In this document: one piece after another, positions 25,127 through 32,133 of the stretch
How positions within the stretch are numbered: position 1 is the first letter of the stretch
Layout: each line of letters begins with the position of its first letter
Origin: a virus
IMG/VR virus record: IMGVR_UViG_3300021957_000166
Span: 1-32,133 of that record
Reading direction: 5' to 3' (one strand)
Length of the DNA: 32,133 bases
Made by a program: the position numbers and the translations under genes
The notes under the pieces: model-generated
Seen by the model: only the letters and a program-made list of their open reading frames with translations
Databases searched by the model: none
Told to the model about the DNA's origin: nothing

Positions 25127-26242
25127 TTATTTATTTTTATTGCTTCTTATCCTTAAGCCTTTACCGTTATTGTTGCTAATTGCTCTAGCTTTAAATCCTG
25201 TATCACCAATTTTTTGTGGCGTAGTTCTGACATTCATGTTGATGTTTTTACTTTTTTTAGTAATATCACCTACACCATCTGCCTTACCTTGCTCGTAAAA
25301 ATACTTAGCAAAACGTTCAGGATCCATAGCAGCACTTAATGCTCTATGCCAGCCTTGTGCATCTGAAATCAAACCATCTTCCCCAATATATTTTCCTATA
25401 AAATTATTTAGGTTTATTTGTTTAGATTTCATTTCCTGAGCATCTCCATAAGAATAACCTATTTTTTTATCTCCTATTTCGAACTCAAAACCTTTGAATT
25501 CAGGATTAAAAACTTCGTTTGTTCTTTTTTCAAAATACTCATTCTTTTTTTTATTAGCTTCTTCAATAGTTTTAGACTCTTGAATATAACTTTTATAAGC
25601 ATCAAGCTCTTTTTGAATTTCATCAGAAATAGTTTTCCCACTTGACTCAAGAGGAGCACTATATTTTTCTTTAAAATCATTAAGATACTTTTTTGCTTTA
25701 GAAAGTTCTCTTTTTTTAGCTATATTTTTCTTTTTAATTTCAGACTCATCATCTATATCTTCATCGTATGAAAATTTAGATTCCATTAAATAATGAATAT
25801 CTTCATTATCTAAATCCTCTTCTGTTAAAGAATAATATTCAGCTAACACTTGATCGTCTTCTAGTTCATTGTAATTTTTATTTGCTTTTACAAAATCACT
25901 AAAACCTCGACCAGTTTCTTTTTTAAATTTTAAATACTTAGAAACATCTTCTGGTAATTCTTGATTCATTTCTCTTTGAGTAAATAAATCATCTATTGAA
26001 GATATTTCTTTGTCTTTATATCTGTTTTTAATATATGAAAGAACGTCTTCATCTTTTATTTCAACAGGCTTTTCTGTTTTTAAAGGTTCTTCTGTTTTTA
26101 AAGGCTCCTCTGTTTTTAAAGGCTCTTTTTCTACTGAAGATTCATTATTTAAAGATTGCTCGTGTTTTTCTAAAAGATTTTTTTCTACCTCTTGAACAGA
26201 TTTTTGTTCAATTGGATTTACTTCTTTTACTGTTAATTTCAT
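25127..26242 (-). CDS. Capsid scaffolding protein
   Basis: The 371 residues are highly charged, with Glu/Lys-rich helical segments, a disordered N-terminal repeat (three EPLKTE units around residues 40-58), few aromatic residues and a basic C-terminal tail (GLRIRSNKNK). Near the C-terminus is LSAAMDPERFAKYFYEQGKA, a type of segment I know from phage scaffolds. Location between portal and major capsid genes is the classic scaffold position. The protein is expected to direct capsid assembly and then leave or be degraded; no protease domain is seen in it. A TAACTTTG box precedes the gene. Assignment rests on composition and position. Confidence 0.75.
   Translation of the reverse strand: MKLTVKEVNPIEQKSVQEVEKNLLEKHEQSLNNESSVEKEPLKTEEPLKTEEPLKTEKPVEIKDEDVLSYIKNRYKDKEISSIDDLFTQREMNQELPEDVSKYLKFKKETGRGFSDFVKANKNYNELEDDQVLAEYYSLTEEDLDNEDIHYLMESKFSYDEDIDDESEIKKKNIAKKRELSKAKKYLNDFKEKYSAPLESSGKTISDEIQKELDAYKSYIQESKTIEEANKKKNEYFEKRTNEVFNPEFKGFEFEIGDKKIGYSYGDAQEMKSKQINLNNFIGKYIGEDGLISDAQGWHRALSAAMDPERFAKYFYEQGKADGVGDITKKSKNINMNVRTTPQKIGDTGFKARAISNNNGKGLRIRSNKNK
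26074..26127 (-). repeat. Three tandem 18-bp repeats in the scaffold gene
   Basis: Units begin at 26074, 26092 and 26110 (CTGTTTTTAAAGGYTCYT on the + strand) and encode three EPLKTE hexapeptides. They lie in the disordered N-terminal part of the scaffold. Near-identity suggests recent in-frame slippage. Confidence 0.85.
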
Positions 26243-26257
26243 TTGATTTGATTTTTA

Positions 26258-26265
26258 CAAAGTTA
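26258..26265 (-). promoter_or_regulatory. TAnnTTTG -7-like box before the scaffold/capsid genes
   Basis: On the - strand the sequence is TAACTTTG, 15 nt before the ATG at 26242, in a 52-nt gap between portal and scaffold genes. No -33 TTTG is visible. It would allow scaffold and capsid genes to be transcribed at a higher level than terminase and portal. The motif is short, so support is modest. Confidence 0.4.
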
Positions 26266-26294
26266 ATAATTTAATTTGATTTAATTTTATCCTA

Positions 26295-28730
26295 TCATCT
26301 TGGCTCAAATTCTGCTAAATCAAAGCCATCTAAACTATCTTCTGATGATTCAAAACTAATAGGAGGTAAATTGTTTTTACGCTGTTCTATTAATTTAGAT
26401 TGCTCTGTATTTGCTTGAGATATTCTTTTAGACTTTGCGTCTTCTCTTTGAGTTTCTCTGCTTTTTAATCCATCAAGCTCAACTCCTTTTAATTCCATGT
26501 TAAGCTTAAACTCTAACTGCATTAACTCAGCTTTTATAGCTGCTTCACCTTGCATTTTTTGAACAGCAAATTTAGATTTAGCTTCTTCTATCTGCATTTC
26601 AGCTTGAGTTTCCATTTGAAGTTTTTGCATTGCTGTTTGAGCTGCCATTTGTTGAGATTGCATATTTATTTGACCTTGCTGCTGGGCTGCTGCTGCTTTT
26701 TGCTGCTGTTCAATATCTTGCTTAGCTTTTCTTTTAAGTTTTAAAACTTGATTGGCTAATTTTATATTTCTAATCTCTCTAATATCAATAGCGTCTTCTA
26801 AATTTATTGAATCACGCTGCAAAGCCATTTGAATATTAGCCTCTAACATTCTTTTTTGTTCTTCATCTGGCTGTATTTCAATAAATATTCCAAAATCACT
26901 AAGATATAATTCTTTTATTTCATCAAGAATTCCAACATTAAATTTACCAATTTGGTTTACAAACTCTTCTCTAAAATCAGAGTATTCAAGCATATCTGCA
27001 ATTCTGCTAGATAAAGCGGTACAAAGTCTTTGACTTATCTCTAATCCTGAATCTAATATATGTCTTGTTGCAGTATTACTACTTAATGCTGCTAATTTTT
27101 GCAATCCTACTAAAGAGTAAGAGTCAGGTGTAGAGCCATCTCTAGCTTCATTTAAACCTGTAACATCTCTTAGCATTTGTAAATAATGATTATAAGAACC
27201 TATTAAACTTTGAATTTTTGCTTGTCCTGAATTACTGTTTAATTGCTGAATAGGAACTTTTGCTTGATTAAAATCACCATCTTGAGTGTAACTTCTACCA
27301 ATAACAGATCCTGTTTGAAAAAACATCCTTAAAGCGTCTTCTGGATTATATGCTTGACCTGTTCCTAGGTCAACTTCATTTAATCCGTCTGCATCTATAA
27401 ACACGCCATCAGGGACAACTCTAGATATTACTTGTTGTAATTTTAAATGAGTAATTTGAATTAAATCAGCAAACGTAATCATTCTTCTGACTAAAGACTC
27501 TAAAGCTCCTTTATACATTCTTGGAGCACAAGCTACAAATTCAGGGTATACTTCTTGAGATGCCGATTGAGGTCTAGCCATGTTTTCAGACATTTCCCAT
27601 TTAAGAAGAATGTTAGTACCCATTACCATAACTCCTTCATACCAAACGTCAATGGTTTTAGACACTTTTTCAAACCTACCCTCTTCCATCATTTCTTGAG
27701 TAGGGTCAAAAGTATCGTCTTTTTCAATTAATCTTTCTGCCCCAGAAGCATTTACTTTTTTCTTGTAAGTAAAAGTTTGAGTTGTTTTGTAATTAAAAAA
27801 CAAAACAGTTGCGCTATCTCGACTAAACAAACTATTGTTGTAATATTGAGCAGTATTGTTGTAGTCATACCAACTTTGACTGTATTTAGATATTTCTTCC
27901 ATATCTACTCTTGTCAATTTTGGGTCTATTTTTTTAAGTTCTGTTATTGGAAGTGTTTTAATTTCCCCCCAATAAAAACAATCTTGAAAATGAGGGTCTT
28001 CTGTGTAACTATAAACAACATTAGCGGGATCAACATAATCAATTACTATTCCTGCACCTGGTAAAAATCTATTTTTACACATAGAAATACCCAAAACAGT
28101 TTGATCATAATAAAGTTGTTTTTGTATTTCATTATATCGATTGCTTTCTAAAACGGTATTAATAGCTTCTTCTTCAGCTATTTCAATAGACGGCTTGTAT
28201 TTTAATTGCATATGAAGAGCCAACTCTTCAGAAGTATTTGGAACTTCTTCTTCTGATGTAGCAAAAGTATCTATTCCAAATTGATTTTGAACTTGCTTCA
28301 TTAAATCTTTAGAAAGCATATCTTTTTCAAGTTGTACTTGATATTTGCTTCTTTTGTCCAAAGACATTCCATCTTGAGCGTATGCATTTACTTTAAAAAG
28401 CCTCTCTGACATTCCATTAACAACAATATCTACAAATTTTGGAATAATAGGAATTGGAGTCCAATCTAAATTTAAATAACTTAAATCACCATCAATAGCT
28501 AATTCATTTTTATATTTTTGAATATTTTGCTCACCTCTTGCATATAGTCTTAATCTATGAAAGTTTGCCCATTGGCTATAGAACCTGCTTTGACCACCGT
28601 CTTTTCTGAACCATTCATATTGAATAGCTTGACCTATTTGCAATCCAAATTCAAAAGATTTTTTTTCAGAGTCAGAAACAAATTGACTTGGAAATCCTGT
28701 TGGATTAATATTTATCTTTACATCTTTCAT
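26295..28730 (-). CDS. Portal protein (crAss-like phage type)
   Basis: The 811-residue protein contains YARGEQNIQKYKNELA (63-78) and DLSYLNLDWTPIPIIPKFVD (82-101), both recognisable from portal proteins of crAss-like and related Bacteroidota phages. The last 150 residues form a Gln/Ala/Glu-rich helix (DIEQQQKAAAAQQQG and following), suggesting a long barrel like that of P22, which projects into the capsid. The portal ring is the DNA entry and exit channel and the platform for terminase and tail. The start codon lies directly against the terminase stop with no gap, indicating coupled translation, and the scaffold gene follows. Length fits the large portals of this group. Confidence 0.9.
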   Translation of the reverse strand: MKDVKININPTGFPSQFVSDSEKKSFEFGLQIGQAIQYEWFRKDGGQSRFYSQWANFHRLRLYARGEQNIQKYKNELAIDGDLSYLNLDWTPIPIIPKFVDIVVNGMSERLFKVNAYAQDGMSLDKRSKYQVQLEKDMLSKDLMKQVQNQFGIDTFATSEEEVPNTSEELALHMQLKYKPSIEIAEEEAINTVLESNRYNEIQKQLYYDQTVLGISMCKNRFLPGAGIVIDYVDPANVVYSYTEDPHFQDCFYWGEIKTLPITELKKIDPKLTRVDMEEISKYSQSWYDYNNTAQYYNNSLFSRDSATVLFFNYKTTQTFTYKKKVNASGAERLIEKDDTFDPTQEMMEEGRFEKVSKTIDVWYEGVMVMGTNILLKWEMSENMARPQSASQEVYPEFVACAPRMYKGALESLVRRMITFADLIQITHLKLQQVISRVVPDGVFIDADGLNEVDLGTGQAYNPEDALRMFFQTGSVIGRSYTQDGDFNQAKVPIQQLNSNSGQAKIQSLIGSYNHYLQMLRDVTGLNEARDGSTPDSYSLVGLQKLAALSSNTATRHILDSGLEISQRLCTALSSRIADMLEYSDFREEFVNQIGKFNVGILDEIKELYLSDFGIFIEIQPDEEQKRMLEANIQMALQRDSINLEDAIDIREIRNIKLANQVLKLKRKAKQDIEQQQKAAAAQQQGQINMQSQQMAAQTAMQKLQMETQAEMQIEEAKSKFAVQKMQGEAAIKAELMQLEFKLNMELKGVELDGLKSRETQREDAKSKRISQANTEQSKLIEQRKNNLPPISFESSEDSLDGFDLAEFEPR

Positions 28731-30977
28731 TTATCTCATGATTTGACTGTAACTTCCTTTATTGTCGTATTTAGCAAAGTTAAGTTTTATTTTTGATTTT
28801 TTTTTAACAGGTTGATATAGGCTTTTTTGACAAGCCATTATTGCTAAACCTGAGCTAATAGAGGCATCAAATTTAGTTCTATTATTTATATTAAATCTAG
28901 CCCAATCTTCTAAGGTTCTTGTAAAATACATAGACCCCATTGAATCTGACTCTCTAAAAGTGCTTAACAAATCTAATCCCACATATTTTTCTATATACGA
29001 TTCAATTGCAGCTGCATGAGCCTGCTTAATATCTTCTGAGCTATTTGGTATCCCTCCAAGTTCTTTTTCTGTTTTAGAAAGTTTGTTCCATGTCTTATCA
29101 GGCCTAGTCATTGAATAACCCCTGTATCCTCGATTTTTAAAATGATACAATAATCTAGGCTTGTTATTCTCTATAAGTATAGGCATTCCATAAAATACAC
29201 AAGCCATAAGTATTTCTTCAAAAAATATTTCTGCCGTTTGAGGCCTAGCAACATATTGTAAGAAAAATTCATTTACTGGACCTTCATCCATATGAAACTT
29301 AGTTAGACCGTGACATGCTCCATTTGAAGCTCCTCCACCTACAGTACCTGATATATCATAACTGTCGCAACCAAAAGCCCCCATATGTTCATTACCGGGA
29401 TAAAAAACTCCGTTTTTTGTGTATCTTTTATTTTGAAGTATCTTATTTGGAGTCCAAGAAATTAAAAATCTTCCTTTATTGTTTGGGCTAAATATGACTT
29501 GAGTGTCTTTTATCCCGTCTTTCCAAGAAAAAGAACCTCTAGTTAAAAATCTATCTTTTATTAAAGAATCATTATAATCAATTTGCTGATATATTTTTGT
29601 AAGATTAAAAAGAGATTGCTTGCTTTCATCCCTAAAAGCATGCGATTCTGTTCTAGGAAATTGCCTGTAAAATTCATTTAAAGCATCAGGATCATTTTTT
29701 AAACTATCAACTTCAGCTTCCCAATAATCAATAGCTCCTTGTGTTATTAATTCTCCATCAATACCTATTATTGGAATTTCAGGAGTTCTAAAAACAGGCA
29801 TGCCGTATTTATCTATAAATCCTTCCATATTAAACTCCATAGGAATAAATAAACTATATAATCCACTTTTAGTTTGACCATTTCTATTTCTATTAGAAAC
29901 TTTTGAATCAAAATATAATTTCTTGCCATTATCTCCACCTTTTTCTAAAGCATTAGCTGTAGAACCCATCATGCATTTGCCAATAACTTTACTACCTAAA
30001 CGAAGACAAGTTTTTGTAACTCTCCAGTTGTTTAATATGTTATTTGGCTTTTCCCATTTTTTTGATTCATCATGAACCAATAACTTTAGTTTTTCTCCAT
30101 CATAACTATTGTCTCCAGTATTTTTCCAGTCAATAGAGGTATCTAGTCCTTGTACAATATCCTCTTCTTCTATATACATATTTTTTTTTGTAATCTTAGA
30201 AGCAGGAACTCTAAATGCTAATTCCGTTTTAGGTTTATCCATACCATCTTGAACAGGCTTAAAAAAGAAAGGATAATTATTTACAATTGGAACAACTTTA
30301 TCTGTAAACATTTTTTTAGCATCAGCCCCTGTTTTTGAAAGTATTCCTAATCTAGCATCTTTACTTATAGTACCAATATTTGCAGATTCTTCACTTGCCA
30401 TATAAGAAAATCCTGAACGTCTTATTTTTAAATAATCTTGACCAAAACTTCTTTTGTCAGCTTTACAGGCTTCCCAATGAAGATAAAAAATTCTATTAGC
30501 GTCTCTATAATCAGGAAGTCCTACATCTATTTTAGTCCATTGAATATACATGTAGTGAGACCCAGTTATATATGTTTCTACTCCATTATTCATGAACCAA
30601 AAACCTTCGTCTCTTCTGTCAAACTCTTCTTCAATGTAATCAACCCATTTATCTTTAAATGACGATGGAGCTGAATGCCATTGAAATATAGATTTTATTT
30701 TTTGTAATTCTTTTGGATATTCAAAAGGAACCCAATATTGTTCAGATTGCTTTTTACTATTTGAATGTATTTTTTTAGGAGGTTTAGGTAATGCTATTTT
30801 TATTCCTTCTATTTCAACGATGTCTTGAATTTGACCAGATTTTGATATAACTATAAAGTCATATTTTTCATTATAACCATAATCCCAAGATTTAAATTTG
30901 TTCTTATTAGTTATTACGGTTTTTGGTAAAAAATCTTTTAAAATTTTTATTAAGCTATGTTGATCGTCGTTCTGCAA
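28731..30977 (-). CDS. terL: Terminase large subunit (crAss-like phage type)
   Basis: The 748-residue protein has an N-terminal ATPase and a C-terminal nuclease. The ATPase shows a modified Walker A, KIRRSGFSYMA (184-194), Walker B LLVHDESKKW (299-308, D and E acting) and a coupling GST (338-340). The nuclease part has GCDSYD (536-541) with D538 a likely metal ligand and later acidic residues near 588 and 603. It cuts concatemeric DNA and drives it into the capsid through the portal. The KxRRxGxSY Walker A variant is characteristic of terminases of crAss-like phages and relatives. The only start giving the full N-terminus is TTG at 30975-30977; an in-frame TAG lies 14 codons upstream and the first ATG is near residue 129. 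It overlaps the preceding gene by 23 nt. Confidence 0.92.
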   Translation of the reverse strand: MQNDDQHSLIKILKDFLPKTVITNKNKFKSWDYGYNEKYDFIVISKSGQIQDIVEIEGIKIALPKPPKKIHSNSKKQSEQYWVPFEYPKELQKIKSIFQWHSAPSSFKDKWVDYIEEEFDRRDEGFWFMNNGVETYITGSHYMYIQWTKIDVGLPDYRDANRIFYLHWEACKADKRSFGQDYLKIRRSGFSYMASEESANIGTISKDARLGILSKTGADAKKMFTDKVVPIVNNYPFFFKPVQDGMDKPKTELAFRVPASKITKKNMYIEEEDIVQGLDTSIDWKNTGDNSYDGEKLKLLVHDESKKWEKPNNILNNWRVTKTCLRLGSKVIGKCMMGSTANALEKGGDNGKKLYFDSKVSNRNRNGQTKSGLYSLFIPMEFNMEGFIDKYGMPVFRTPEIPIIGIDGELITQGAIDYWEAEVDSLKNDPDALNEFYRQFPRTESHAFRDESKQSLFNLTKIYQQIDYNDSLIKDRFLTRGSFSWKDGIKDTQVIFSPNNKGRFLISWTPNKILQNKRYTKNGVFYPGNEHMGAFGCDSYDISGTVGGGASNGACHGLTKFHMDEGPVNEFFLQYVARPQTAEIFFEEILMACVFYGMPILIENNKPRLLYHFKNRGYRGYSMTRPDKTWNKLSKTEKELGGIPNSSEDIKQAHAAAIESYIEKYVGLDLLSTFRESDSMGSMYFTRTLEDWARFNINNRTKFDASISSGLAIMACQKSLYQPVKKKSKIKLNFAKYDNKGSYSQIMR

Positions 30978-31233
30978 ATCCTGATACTGGTTGTTTTTTA
31001 TTTTTTGACTCTTTTCCTTCTATTAAATTTTTTTCTGCTTCTATTCTAGTTAATATTTCAAAAGCATCAAATATGGCTAATTTTTTAGTAGCAGCAGCAT
31101 TTTTTAATTTATCAGCAGCAAGCTCATCATCTTCTCCATATTTTATAATTTGTTCTTCGGCAACTTTTATTAATTGTTTAACTGCTTTTTCTCCAGCTTT
31201 AATTATGTCTAATTTTATCTTATCTACATTCAT
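30955..31233 (-). CDS. Probable terminase small subunit, 92 aa
   Basis: The 92-residue protein is mainly helical and charged, with KAVKQLIKVAEEQIIKYG in the N-terminal half, an AADKLKNAAATKKLAIFDAF segment in the centre and a basic C-terminus. It is coupled to the previous gene by an ATGA overlap and overlaps the large terminase start by 23 nt. Small terminase subunits are short helical DNA-binding proteins encoded directly before the large subunit, so position and character fit. I recall similar small proteins before the terminase in related phages. No helix-turn-helix is certain, so this remains a positional assignment. Confidence 0.6.
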   Translation of the reverse strand: MNVDKIKLDIIKAGEKAVKQLIKVAEEQIIKYGEDDELAADKLKNAAATKKLAIFDAFEILTRIEAEKNLIEGKESKNKKQPVSGFAERRST

Positions 31234-31793
31234 AATGATAAAGTTATTTGATGATCAAACATTCGATATAATTTTTCTCCATCAACATTAAACTCATATT
31301 CACTATCCGGTTTAAAAGAAATTTTGTCCCCCTCTTTAATACCTTTGCTAATTAAATATTTATTTGGATATTTAACTAATCCAATTAAAGGTTCTTCACT
31401 TTCGTGGCTCTTTAAGTAGCTTTCTTTTTTTTTAATTGGCTTTATCATGCAGTATTTAGAATGAGCATTCCATGAGCCGTTATGATTATATAAAAAAAAT
31501 TGGTCATTATCTATAAAAAACAAATCATCCTTAAAAAAGCTTTTTCCACTTCTTTCAACTCCCTTCATATCATTATAATATTTAAAAACATTATGATGAA
31601 CTAACAAAGTATCTCCTATACTTATAGGGCCTGTGTAGTTTATTGGAGTTTCCACAACTATTCCGTATCGGTTTGAAGCCACGTAATCTTCTTTAGATGT
31701 ACTAGTAATAAAGTCTATATTGCCTATTTTTTTAGTACTATTATATCTTCTATTATCCTTTGGCCTTACAATAAAATAAAAAGGTGATTTCAT
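31230..31793 (-). CDS. GroES-like (cpn10-fold) protein with two similar halves
   Basis: The 187 residues appear to contain two versions of a chaperonin-10 pattern. The first runs from FYFIVRPKDN (5-14), through YGIVVETP...GPISIGDTLLVHHNVF (43-70), to FFIDNDQFFLY (92-102). The second runs from KYCMIKPIKK (113-122), through GLVKYPNKYLISKGIKEGDKI (138-158), to FNVDGEKLYRM (168-178). Each has the order: strand with (R/K)P, G-h-V, h-x-x-G-D-x-h-x-F/H, then (D/N)-D/G-x-x-h-Y. Phage co-chaperonins such as T4 gp31 use this fold with host GroEL to fold capsid proteins, and this gene is at the front of the head operon. The fold is a reading by eye; the co-chaperonin role is inferred. Confidence 0.55.
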   Translation of the reverse strand: MKSPFYFIVRPKDNRRYNSTKKIGNIDFITSTSKEDYVASNRYGIVVETPINYTGPISIGDTLLVHHNVFKYYNDMKGVERSGKSFFKDDLFFIDNDQFFLYNHNGSWNAHSKYCMIKPIKKKESYLKSHESEEPLIGLVKYPNKYLISKGIKEGDKISFKPDSEYEFNVDGEKLYRMFDHQITLSL

Positions 31794-32023
31794 TCAAAAT
31801 ATATATTATACTCAATAGAAATAGGCATATTAGAATTAAATTCTTTCCATAAAAAAATTTCTCCTTTTTTATTTTCTATAAAAATACCTATTGATTGAAT
31901 GCTTTTATTCATTTTTATTAAATGAATTAAATGACTTCCTCCTAGTATTTCTTGACCTACAACATAATGCATAGCTCCACCTTTGTAATCAGGACCTACT
32001 GCTATTTTACGAATATCATTCAT
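31790..32023 (-). CDS. Small conserved-type protein at the head of the virion operon, 77 aa
   Basis: The 77-residue protein appears to be all beta: VGPDYKGGAMHYVVGQEILG, then HLIHLIKMN, then IGIFIENKKGEIFLWKEF. It has no signal peptide or catalytic motif I can name. I recall similar proteins in front of the terminase genes of related Bacteroidota phages, always unnamed. The ATG at 32023 follows AAATTAAATTAA, as at the helicase gene, and a TATATTTG box plus an upstream terminator mark this as the first gene of the long - strand operon. It is coupled to the GroES-like gene by an ATGA overlap. Confidence 0.6.
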   Translation of the reverse strand: MNDIRKIAVGPDYKGGAMHYVVGQEILGGSHLIHLIKMNKSIQSIGIFIENKKGEIFLWKEFNSNMPISIEYNIYFE

Positions 32024-32044
32024 TTAATTTAATTTGATTTATAA

Positions 32045-32052
32045 CAAATATA
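32045..32052 (-). promoter_or_regulatory. TAnnTTTG -7-like promoter box of the long virion operon
   Basis: On the - strand the sequence is TATATTTG, 21 nt before the ATG at 32023 and just after a terminator. A weak TTTA lies about 18 nt further upstream in the -33 region. This is the best candidate for the main promoter of the terminase-portal genes. It matches the -7 element used by Bacteroidota primary sigma factors. Confidence 0.5.
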
Positions 32053-32055
32053 AGT

Positions 32056-32088
32056 AAAAAAAAATACCCCTAAATAAATAGAGGTATT
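32056..32088 (-). terminator. Rho-independent terminator upstream of the virion operon
   Basis: On the - strand AATACCTCT pairs with AGGGGTATT (one mismatch) around an 8-nt AT loop, followed by nine T residues. It would end transcription coming from a gene beyond the right edge, isolating the virion operon. The T-tract is only on the - strand side. Confidence 0.75.
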
Positions 32089-32133
32089 CTAAGCGAAGAG
32101 GCGATCCTAATTGGAAACATCACGAAGATGTGA
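32089..32133. other. Non-coding edge sequence with a small hairpin
   Basis: The 45 bases at the right edge contain a 5-bp stem (ACATC and GATGT around ACGAA). No - strand frame here is longer than a few codons before the terminator. It is either the end of a gene beyond the edge or part of a structured leader or small RNA that ends at the terminator. The sequence visible is too short to decide. Confidence 0.3.

Noticed and set aside
25474-25680. A 68-codon - strand ORF in another frame of the scaffold gene
   Set aside because: Same length as the nested MPFKS ORF, but Lys/Leu/Ile-rich from frame-shifted AT-rich DNA, with no recognisable motif and no GC change; treated as chance.
26035-26274. 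A 79-codon + strand ORF that looks like a hydrophobic membrane peptide
   Set aside because: It is the reverse strand of the Glu/Lys-rich scaffold repeats; its Leu/Phe runs come from poly-GAA/AAA antisense.
32089-32133. Part of a tRNA gene
   Set aside because: No T-arm consensus, CCA end or cloverleaf can be made from the visible bases.

Overview
The window is part of a tailed-phage (or prophage) genome whose host is most likely a member of Bacteroidota, probably a flavobacterium. Several things point there. The DNA is very AT-rich. Start codons are preceded by A-rich leaders without a clear Shine-Dalgarno sequence (for example AAATTAAATTAA-ATG before the genes starting at 458 and 32023). TAnnTTTG boxes, the Bacteroidota -7 promoter element, lie just upstream of several genes. 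The head and neck proteins resemble those of crAss-like phages and other podoviruses of Bacteroidota. No integrase, tRNA, rRNA, CRISPR array or insertion sequence is visible. These family assignments come from reading the proteins and not from database searches.

Layout. Bases 1-2971, on the + strand, hold a small early/replication-type block: the end of a tiny lipoprotein-like membrane protein, a 52-aa ORF, two tandem hairpins, a SNF2-type DEAH helicase, a single-domain VRR-NUC nuclease and several small tightly packed ORFs. Bases 2968-32023, on the - strand, hold one long virion module, read from the right end leftwards: a small conserved protein, a protein with two GroES-like halves, a probable small terminase, the large terminase, portal, scaffold, major capsid protein, a conserved head/neck protein, two adaptor/ring proteins, a 1472-aa P22 gp10-like tail-stabilisation protein, a Cys-rich repeat protein, a delta-60-repeat propeller adhesin, a small acetyltransferase-like protein, and three internal/ejection-type proteins of 338, 647 and 2574 aa. 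The two blocks converge and overlap by 4 nt at 2968-2971. No gene-free stretch exceeds 300 bases.

How it fits together. The terminase genes, portal, scaffold and capsid protein build and fill the head. The ring proteins and the gp10-like protein build the short tail. The Cys-rich and propeller proteins probably make surface or receptor contacts. The last three proteins mirror the order and size gradient of T7 gp14-gp15-gp16, which suggests an ejection apparatus. Hairpin terminators after the capsid gene and after the following gene, plus TAnnTTTG boxes, divide the long module into sub-operons.

The most unusual item is a 68-codon ORF at 6651-6857 nested in another frame of the 2574-aa gene. 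It starts with an MPFKSxAQR motif known to me from a widespread small phage protein family, and it coincides with a sharp local GC rise and a low-complexity linker in the enclosing frame. It looks like an overprinted gene. Other notable items are the duplicated GroES-like protein, the paired hairpins with identical loops, the Cys-rich tail repeats, and the TTG start of the large terminase.
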